NCBI GenBank assembly: GCA_027596075.1
Contig: JADGJC010000564.1
Location: 1 to 17,269, forward strand
Direction: 5' to 3'
Source of the DNA: Rhizophlyctis rosea
Lineage: Eukaryota > Chytridiomycota > Chytridiomycetes > Rhizophlyctidales > Rhizophlyctidaceae
Length of the DNA stretch: 17,269 nt
Part shown: in pieces, positions 9,152 through 15,208 of the stretch
How positions within the stretch are numbered: the first letter of the stretch is position 1
Layout of the letters: the number at the start of each line of letters is the position of its first letter
Notes under the pieces: model-generated
The model's input: the letters and a program-made list of their open reading frames with translations, nothing else
Database searches by the model: none
Told to the model about the DNA's origin: nothing
Made by a program: the position numbers and the translations under genes

Positions 9152-9631
9152 TCACTGTTCCGACTCCATCACTTGGTAGAATTCTACCCAGACCACTGCC
9201 GAACATTCCTGCTTGCTTGCGTAATCGTGGGAAGACGCCGCTCCGTGCGTAGTCGATCGGTATGCGTGCGTGGCAAAGTCATTGAAGTGATGTCCATGGT
9301 CACCTGATCTGTTCCGATGGAGCAGTCGTGCGTTTGAGTTTTGTGCCAATATTTGCAACTCTTTGCGGAGAATAAGTAAGATAGAGTACACCCGTTCTGG
9401 ATCTGTGTACTGCAATGATGGCCTATGCATTGACCACATATCCCTTAGAGATACTGGCGAAGTGATTCGTCGCATGCTTACGTAGTTATGCAACATCACT
9501 TTCTTATTTACGTAAGCACCCGAATCTTCGGTTAGTGGGGCGATGGGGAACCTGACTTGGTCACGCAAAAAGAATAGATTTGCCGCAGTCACCCCAGATC
9601 TTGTGGTCATGCCGCTAATAAGCCCCACCAC
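9152..9631 (-). CDS. hypothetical protein, up to 159 codons (weak)
   Basis: A minus frame is open from about 9631 to TGA at 9152-9154, with in-frame ATGs at several points, including one at about 9461 directly inside the inverted TACGTAAGCA pair (9476-9518). The part after that ATG reads as protein (YTDPERVYSILLILRKEL). It then runs into a GGTGAC donor-like site near 9304, after which quality drops, so a two-exon gene starting near 9461 is an alternative. Part of the segment is repeated, decayed, at 14320-14388. The plus strand is also open there. No family is recognised. Confidence 0.3.
   Translation of the reverse strand: MVGLISGMTTRSGVTAANLFFLRDQVRFPIAPLTEDSGAYVNKKVMLHNYVSMRRITSPVSLRDMWSMHRPSLQYTDPERVYSILLILRKELQILAQNSNARLLHRNRSGDHGHHFNDFATHAYRSTTHGAASSHDYASKQECSAVVWVEFYQVMESEQ
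9476..9518. repeat. inverted pair of TACGTAAGCA sites
   Basis: TGCTTACGTA at 9476-9485 is the exact reverse complement of TACGTAAGCA at 9509-9518, with 23 nt between. The right arm extends to the 14-mer also found at 3815-3828. Each arm carries a TACGTA-centred palindrome. It may be a paired regulatory site for a gene on either side, or a recombinase-type inverted site. Confidence 0.6.
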
Positions 9632-9798
9632 ATCCCAATCTCATTCATCCCTTATTGTGGCTGACATTTGTTGGTTGCCTGATGTGGACAGAACGCGTTT
9701 CTCCGTTCCCAGTCTGTGGACAATGTGAAAATCGGACCCCAGGTGCGTGGTCAACGGTTTGTGGTCTGAGATGTGCAGACCCAGGTTGACCTGACAGT

Positions 9799-10314
9799 TC
9801 ATCCGCTCACATTATCCGAGTGTTTGGATCCATCATCACTTGAACTCAAGCAATGGGTTGTGGTTGTTGGATGGCGACTGTTGCAATATACAAATCGTAG
9901 TTTGCAGCGCCTCCGTCGCTGAGAGCCGCTCCGCTTTCGGTGACAAAACTTCGCATGCATAACACTCGAGGCAAAGCCACCATCCTTGGTGTCGGGTTCA
10001 GGGTTTGTAAGGCGGTCCAGTGGCAAGCATGGAACCAGATGGATTGACTCTCCACCATCTCGACCGAAGTTGTTGTGGACTAGACGGCACCACCATTTCC
10101 TTTGACCTAAGATTCCCAGCCTGTGGAGTCCAACTTTTTCTTCACCTTTGTGTGTGGCTTGCTGGCTGAGGCACGTATCCCGCTTTGCCACTTTCGGACA
10201 CGGCTTGCTCTTTCCAGCAATCGATATAGCCATTTTAAGCACGGGGGCTTTGGTGACCATGTGATGTGGCGGTGTCTTATATGTCCTTGAACGAGTTTGA
10301 AAATGGTGGGCCAT
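9799..10314 (-). CDS. hypothetical basic protein, 171 aa (weak)
   Basis: ATG at 10314 opens a 172-codon frame to TAG at 9799-9801. The product is rich in Lys, Arg, His and Cys (for example QRKWWCRLVHNNFGRDGG and SGSQRRRRCKL) and ends in a Ser/Thr/His-rich tail. The open length is above random expectation for one frame, but composition alone does not prove coding. If real it is divergent from the nuclease/Ifi-6-16 gene, whose ATG is at 10359, leaving only about 45 bp for both 5' ends, so at least one start may be wrong. No family is recognised. Confidence 0.25.
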   Translation of the reverse strand: MAHHFQTRSRTYKTPPHHMVTKAPVLKMAISIAGKSKPCPKVAKRDTCLSQQATHKGEEKVGLHRLGILGQRKWWCRLVHNNFGRDGGESIHLVPCLPLDRLTNPEPDTKDGGFASSVMHAKFCHRKRSGSQRRRRCKLRFVYCNSRHPTTTTHCLSSSDDGSKHSDNVSG

Positions 10315-10358
10315 AAAATCACTGACATCATTAACGGACGGCTCTACCCACTGCAATC

Positions 10359-11279
10359 ATGGTAAGCGCAAGACGATATCGTTAGCCCGTGCAATTTTTT
10401 GATACATCTACTTCAGGCTGAGAGCAGCGAACTCGTGTTCCAAAACGAACGGGAGGTCAAAGACCACCTACTTAGGAACACTCTCCCCGATTTTCCTGTG
10501 CTGATTGCCGACGAATGGCACTTTGTCGAAGGGTTCCCTAACTTCGGTGTGGGGGACCTGGTGTTCACCAATGAGGCTGGAACCAAGCATCTTGTTGTGG
10601 AAGTGAAACACATCAACCAGGAAACAACTCAGCGCACTCAGATGTCCAAACGTCGCAAAGTTCAAGAACAAATTGAGAGGTACACTCGCTTGTGGGCAGA
10701 AAAGCACCCACTGATGGAAGTATACGGGCGAGCCAACATCGATGGGGTGTGGCTGGACATGATAGGTCCAATGCCCCAGAATTTGTATGCCTTGCAGACG
10801 AAATTGCCGAAGCAAGACGATGATGAGGTGAGCGGAGAAATTGGAACTTCAGCGATCCAGAGACATGTTCAGTGATTCCTTTCTTTGATGTAGCCGGAAG
10901 GTGAACCTTGGATTAGCGATCGCACAAAATTAGCTGGCAGTGTTGCCGCTTGCGTGTTGGCAGCACCCATTGCAATAACCTGTGTCCCCATGGTCCTCAG
11001 TGCTGCGGGCTTCACAGCTGGCGGTGTCGCAGCTGGTGAGTTCACTCTTTCACTGATCATTGTACGTCTTTTCCATTGACACCCCCCAATCAAGGATCCC
11101 TGGCTGCTGGCGCTCAAGCTCTGATAGGCAACGTGGGAGCGGCCTCCACCTTTGCCATCCTTCAGAGTGCGGGGGCTGGAGGAGCTGGTTTAGCCACAGT
11201 TAATCTAGTGGCCGGAACTGGGGCCACTATGGTGGCCGCATTTGGCTCGGGTTGGGAACTTCTCCGGTCGAAGTTGTAG
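10359..11279 (+). CDS. PD-(D/E)XK nuclease domain fused to Ifi-6-16 (ISG12-like) domain, four exons, 246 aa
   Basis: Exons: 10359-10361 (only the ATG), 10417-10827, 10894-11035 and 11095-11279 (TAG). Introns are 55, 66 and 59 nt with GTAAGC, GTGAGC and GTGAGT donors. Residues 1-138 form a restriction-endonuclease-like domain: LVFQNERE, then G47-D48-LVF, then LVVE63-V-K65, the D...ExK triad, then an EQIERYT helix. Residues about 151-235 are a glycine/alanine-rich hydrophobic domain of the Ifi-6-16 family: AAPIAITCVPMVLSAAGFTA, then GGVAAGSLAAG, then an Ala/Gly-rich helical pair. This GF(T)xxGxAAGSxAA pattern is that family's signature, and an intron falls inside it. Ifi-6-16 proteins (IFI6, IFI27 in mammals) are small membrane proteins of mitochondria/ER induced by interferon. 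The fusion suggests a nuclease tethered to or delivered through membranes, or a two-part effector (inference). AATAAA at 11369 could end the transcript. Confidence 0.85.
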
Positions 11280-11368
11280 GAAATTTGGTCCATAACCATA
11301 TCCATCCGTGATAAATCTGTGTCTCTGCTGTAACGTTCGACCGCAATAACAACGACGCCAGTCGTTAC

Positions 11369-11374
11369 AATAAA
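11369..11374 (+). terminator. AATAAA polyadenylation-like signal
   Basis: AATAAA followed by an AT run lies 90 nt past the TAG of the nuclease/Ifi-6-16 gene, in the 109-bp convergent gap before the stop of the paralogous nuclease gene on the other strand. Confidence 0.35.
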
Positions 11375-11388
11375 TATATATTCTCAGC

Positions 11389-12143
11389 CTACGCATCGCC
11401 AGCACGCTGTATATGATCGATAAACACACGTCTGCCCTTCACATATGGACCATAAACTTTCCCATATTCGGACGTAGTCCCCTCCTCGGTGTACGTGGAA
11501 CAAAATACCTTTGCACTTGGATGGAGGACTGACCAAGCTTCCGTGTACCTGGAGATTTGTTCGTCAAGCTTCCTTCGTGCCCGTCGGTTGCCTTCCCTTC
11601 TTCGTGGCCCCGGATCAATTCTGAAGGACTTCACTTCCACCACCATGAACTTGGTTGCGTCGTCATTGGCGAAGACAAGGTCCCCTTTGCCATGTTGGGA
11701 TAGTCCTGGGACAACTTCCCACTCCACAGCGACGAGGTGTTGAAAGCCTGGGGGCCACATGTGAGGATTCTTTTCCATCTTGTCAATAAGAAGTTCCTCC
11801 CGTGTTCGCTGATGATATCATGTTCAAACAACAAGGTCCTCATGTGCTGATGTGCAATAGTCATTACCAAGTTGCCGCAAGATGCCCCTTCAAGCTGGGA
11901 AAGCTTTGCTAGCAGTCCAAGTGCGTCTGGAATAGAAAGTCCGCGATGTTGGTCTGGAAGAGATTGGCTTAACTGGTGCATGGTGGTAAGTACGTCGAGC
12001 CCCTGGAAAGTGAGTATCAAGGTACTGTACCTCTTGGTCATTCGTGAGACGAACCCGCTGCAATATGTTGGCATACCAGACATTCGAAACGTAAACTCTG
12101 GGTGTAGCAGCCTGTGCAAATACCTCGGTGGTGGACATGACAT
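11389..12143 (-). CDS. PD-(D/E)XK nuclease, paralog of the neighbouring nuclease, no Ifi-6-16 domain
   Basis: The last exon (11808-11389, TAG) encodes VEWEVVPG, HGKGDLVFANDD, MVVEVKSF and KLDEQISRYTEAW, which align residue for residue with the nuclease domain of the convergent gene at 10359 (DEWHFVEG, GVGDLVFTNE, LVVEVKHI, VQEQIERYT), including the D...ExK triad. The Ifi-6-16 part is absent. Upstream, one frame is open from ATG at 12143 to 11868 and would join through a 59-nt intron (11867-11809, GTAATG...ATCAG, phase 0) to give 231 aa. A second possible start is ATG at 12138 with a longer first intron. A complication is that the putative intron itself reads LLFEHD, resembling LVFQNE in the paralog. 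It may therefore be coding, and the gene would then be broken by a one-base loss near 11803. Confidence 0.7.
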
Positions 12144-12246
12144 AAAAAATAGGCAAGTGTGAAAATGGGGTGGCCAAGCGCGAAGCTGATTGCATTCGTT
12201 TAAACGAAGCTCCCCATTGAAGCCACAAATTTGATCGGCGTGCATC

Positions 12247-12257
12247 TTACGTAAGCA
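12247..12257 (+). promoter_or_regulatory. TTACGTAAGCA copy upstream of the minus-strand nuclease gene
   Basis: The 11-mer also found at 3816-3826 and 9508-9518 recurs here, about 105 bp upstream of the ATG at 12143 (minus strand). The palindromic TTACGTAA core suggests a bZIP-type site, placed where a promoter element of that gene would be. Confidence 0.4.
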
Positions 12258-12324
12258 ATCGTCCTGACCCTGAATGTCTGAATGTGTCGTTGATGTTGGC
12301 GACATTGTGTGCAACTGAAATTAT

Positions 12325-13221
12325 CTATTGAATGCCCAACACACCCTTCACCTCCTCCGTTCGGCTACCCAAACAGATCTTGCAACACTGGCGAAAGCCC
12401 TTTTCAAATATAGGGTTGTACACCGCTCTACCACAGAGGATACACGGCCGTTCTTGCCGCCAACCATCCGTTTCACCATTTTTCCTGGGAAGCCTTGGTA
12501 TGGTCAACACCCATGGGGTGCCAATCAGTGCGCAGTTGGAACACAGCTTCTTTCTATCCCTGCGCACGTCTGTGAGAGTGAATACACTATCAGGCGGTCC
12601 GTCAGATATGTTGGATGCCTCGTGAGCATCGATTTCGTACCAGGGCTCGGGACGAGGTGTCGTGGTGGCATGGGTGTTGAAAATTTCGATGATGGCTTTC
12701 GTTGAGTTACCAGATACTAAGGCGATGTCGGCCACCCACAACCTTTCCGGTTCACTAAACTCTAGTACTACCCTATCAACTATACTTTTTGAAACGGATG
12801 CTATCTCCTTAGTATCTACCATGGCTGAACAAGGACCAAATTTGTGAACCATTCCACAACTTGCCCATGGCGTCTGAAATCGTAGGATACCGCCGCGATC
12901 CAGGTACCTTTTTACCACGACTTTTGCATATTTGTGCAACTCAGACTCGCCACCATGGTAAAGCTGGCAATTCGAACGGGGGAAGTGCGAGAAGTGGTGT
13001 CGACGCATCGTTCCGGTTTTGAGGTAAATGGGTTCTTCGCAAGCGGGACAGACATAGTTTTGCGATTTCGACGCCTCATAAGGCTTTGTAAGGCGTCCCG
13101 TTGCAGCATCAAAACCGCAGAGAGTGGCTCTGGAATCGCTTTCCTTTTCAAAAGCATCCATAAAGCGGCTCAGTTGCTGGTTCGATAGCCCCATGTCGTA
13201 ATCGTCGATGATCCCTGCCAT
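12325..13221 (-). CDS. CoiA-like nuclease (PD-(D/E)XK fold) with zinc-binding Cys motifs, 298 aa
   Basis: An intronless frame runs from ATG at 13221 to TAG at 12325. Order of elements: YVCPAC (C58, C61), KTGTMRRHHFSH (H75-H79) and ESELHKYAK (E92-K100). These are the zinc-binding and ES-x-H...K signatures of CoiA-type proteins, which bacteria use for processing imported DNA. Then come ADIAL (D165) and AIIEIFNTH (E179), the acidic pair of a restriction-endonuclease fold, with E-x-F replacing the usual E-x-K/Q. A C-terminal Cys cluster (C227, C230, C260, C263, C279, C280, C283) looks like a second zinc site. It follows the two PD-(D/E)XK genes and reads on the same strand as the nearer one, 182 bp from its ATG. 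CoiA-like proteins are mainly bacterial and viral, so transfer into this genome is plausible. A DNA nuclease role is inferred from the fold, with the altered motif as a caveat. Confidence 0.75.
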   Translation of the reverse strand: MAGIIDDYDMGLSNQQLSRFMDAFEKESDSRATLCGFDAATGRLTKPYEASKSQNYVCPACEEPIYLKTGTMRRHHFSHFPRSNCQLYHGGESELHKYAKVVVKRYLDRGGILRFQTPWASCGMVHKFGPCSAMVDTKEIASVSKSIVDRVVLEFSEPERLWVADIALVSGNSTKAIIEIFNTHATTTPRPEPWYEIDAHEASNISDGPPDSVFTLTDVRRDRKKLCSNCALIGTPWVLTIPRLPRKNGETDGWRQERPCILCGRAVYNPIFEKGFRQCCKICLGSRTEEVKGVLGIQ

Positions 13222-13399
13222 CGCGTGCTGTCCTCATACCCTGATAGATTTCCTTAATGCACAAATTGAAGTGACGCCGATACCCAACAACCGACATACC
13301 AAGGCCTGCTACAAACTTCGCATCAAAATTTCAGGAGTCTTTAGTAATGGGTGATGGTGACTGGAAGTGTTGAACGGATTGGCACCGTATTTCCACGCG

Positions 13400-13497
13400 T
13401 CCTGTTTAAGATGGCGCAGAAAGTGGCTTTAGTAAAATTCTCGGCCGTACCGAACATTCGTTCCTATGTGGCGCGCCACACGCCACCTTAAACAGGA
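13400..13497. repeat. 17-bp inverted repeat, 64-bp spacer
   Basis: TCCTGTTTAAGATGGCG at 13400-13416 pairs with CGCCACCTTAAACAGGA at 13481-13497, 16 of 17 positions matching. The spacer also has a GTGGCGCGCCAC palindrome next to the right arm. The right arm overlaps the stop codon of the minus-strand ORF that ends at 13488. It may be a miniature terminal-inverted-repeat element or a 3'-end hairpin. Confidence 0.7.
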
Positions 13498-13865
13498 GCT
13501 GGGACAAACGGTATCTGCATTTTCTTCTGTGGGGCTTGTTGTCCTAGCTTGTGACACATCACGTGGACGCACACGTGAGCATAATGCCATAGGATTAGGT
13601 AAGCTTTACCAGAAATCAACAATAGTCTATGTGTGCCAGAATCTACACACAGGTCAATACCAAATGAGCCAATCGGAAAGGTTCTGAGCATTGCCTTATG
13701 GACCGTGCTGAACGACTTAAAAACCGCGTCTGCATTAGCTTGAGCCATTTGGACCCGGAATCGTTCCAAAGCCTCCTGGCCAGGCTCAATGTCTTCAAGG
13801 ACTGAGTTGAGCTTTTTCGCCAAAGCAACCACTTCCTGGAATTCCATAAGGTGGTCTGAAAGCAT
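13488..13865 (-). CDS. hypothetical helical protein, up to 125 aa
   Basis: ATG at 13865 opens a 126-codon frame to TAA at 13488-13490. The first 70 residues read as convincing helical protein (EVVALAKKLNSVLEDIEPGQ and RVQMAQANADAVFKSFS). After FPIGSFG the sequence becomes less protein-like, and a GTATTG donor-like site lies there (about 13670). A 3' exon after an AAAATGCAG acceptor near 13520 is thus possible. No signal peptide and no recognised family. The upstream 13866-14183 has no gene I can support. Confidence 0.45.
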   Translation of the reverse strand: MLSDHLMEFQEVVALAKKLNSVLEDIEPGQEALERFRVQMAQANADAVFKSFSTVHKAMLRTFPIGSFGIDLCVDSGTHRLLLISGKAYLILWHYAHVCVHVMCHKLGQQAPQKKMQIPFVPAPV

Positions 13866-14183
13866 GTCTCCAGATATTGTGCTTGTGGAGATCGCATCAG
13901 TCGTTCGTGCCGCTGGTACAGGACAGACTCTCTTGTGCGACGAGATGGAATAGGCGGCGGTAGGTAGTCGTCGTTTGTTGCGCTGAGGAAGCGAGGCGGT
14001 TAATAATCGGATTCCAAGAAATGTGAGGAGAATTGGTCATAATTCTGCTTGCTAGCGGGACGGTTTGGCGTTCGTTGGCAAGCGAAGTGACTGTGCCGCA
14101 TAATGACTCACCATTCCTTCAAGAGATGTAGATACTTGTGACCCTACCCTGTGATTGGAATACCAAAGGATGTACAATAAGAA

Positions 14184-14426
14184 TTGATGGGCTTTTTGCT
14201 GCAACCCATACGGGTCCTGCGATCCATGCGTAGTCGGCCCCGCGTCGCTGCGATTCCTGCGGGGTCGGCTAAGTCAAACCCGCCAGATATGATGCCCGGG
14301 CGAAGGGCCTGTCAAGGCTTTGTGTACTATAATGGTGGCCTACGCATTGTACGGCGAAGTAATTTGTCACGCCACTTGCACGTAATCCGGATCACCCTTC
14401 CGCATCCGGGTCGGTATCACTTCTGA
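14184..14426. pseudogene. decayed copy of sequence at 9402-9485
   Basis: 14325-14352 matches 9402-9429 at 24 of 28 positions, and the similarity continues at GAAGT-ATT-GTC (14356-14372 against 9459-9473). In the aligned blocks every difference is a transition. Minus-strand reading gives MRRPPL-stop-YT here against MHRPSLQYT at the other copy, so this copy is broken on that strand. The plus strand is open across 14184-14426. The rest of 14430-14560 is featureless. Confidence 0.5.
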
Positions 14427-14560
14427 TCCATGGACTACGTTACCCACCACGCCGCATCATCAGTCAATCACTCAGTACCAGTTTATCAGCCTTCCACCCC
14501 TTGTGGCTGCATGGACATGGTTTTTTGACATCGAGCGTTACAATACATGTTGTACCTATG

Positions 14561-15208
14561 CTACAACTTCCCTTGTTTTCGGTTGTTGTCTACCTTCTGT
14601 TTTAGCTGCTTTCCGGTGAAATTGGTTCCGAACTTGTCATTCATGTTCTTTGCCATCGTCTGCCAATCTGTAACCGACTGTTCACCCCGCTGCTTTTTGA
14701 ACGCGCCTATATTGCTGAGGAGCCATTTCTCAAGCCCGGGCTCGGCCCAGTCGGCCCGGCTGCTACTTCCTCCCCAGTCCTCCACGTCTGGCCACGTTGC
14801 TCTTGATCCTCCATCCTGCCGACTTCTGACCTTCTTCCGTGAACTTTGTGAAGTAGGAGATGATGCCCTGGAATCAGACTCTTCGTCGTCGTCGTCGTCG
14901 TCCTCGTGTCGGTGCCGCTTCGTTGCTTTCAATTGCTTTGGTGATGTGTCGAGGTCGTCTGGGGTGTCCTCACGTCGGTGCCGATTCGTTGCCTTCAATT
15001 GCTTTGGTGATGTGTCGAGGTCGTCTGGTGGTGCTTGTTGAGTTCGATCGTTTTCCTCGTCTGAGGTGTCCTCGCGTCGGTGACGCTTCGTTGCCTTCAA
15101 TTGCTTTGGTGATGTGTCAAGGTCGTCTAGTGGTGCTTGTTGAGTTCGACCGTTTTCCTCGTCTGGGGTGGAAACGCGGATGATGTAGTGTCTCTCGGCA
15201 ACGGCCGC
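14561..15208 (-). pseudogene. C-terminal remainder of the tyrosine recombinase, downstream of the in-frame TGA
   Basis: The frame of the recombinase continues without a break for 215 codons after the TGA at 15209-15211, to TAG at 14561-14563. It opens with AAVAERHYIIRVST, which supplies the missing nucleophile tyrosine (codon 653). It is followed by three tandem coding repeats built on RHRRED and DDLDTSPKQLKAT, an Asp run encoded by a trinucleotide repeat, and a C-terminal domain with TDWQTMAKNMNDKFGTNFTG and KQLKQKVDNNRKQ, the pattern of Myb/SANT-like DNA-binding domains found in transposon proteins. Having the same frame, a composition unlike random sequence and a recognisable end domain shows that this belongs to the upstream gene rather than being a separate one. 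Confidence 0.75.
14905..15170 (-). repeat. tandem coding repeats (66- and 102-nt spacing) with trinucleotide run
   Basis: Three copies of a unit containing TTCAATTGCTTTGGTGATGT lie near 14928, 14994 and 15097. Offsets of 66 and 102 nt are both multiples of three, so the frame is kept. The longer spacing has an extra segment encoding EENDRTQQAP. A (GTC)n microsatellite at 14885-14901 encodes the adjoining Asp run. Confidence 0.8.

Noticed and set aside
11631..12314. A single 227-codon minus ORF as one intact protein
   Set aside because: Its last part runs out of frame through the nuclease domain. The real nuclease frame is the neighbouring one.
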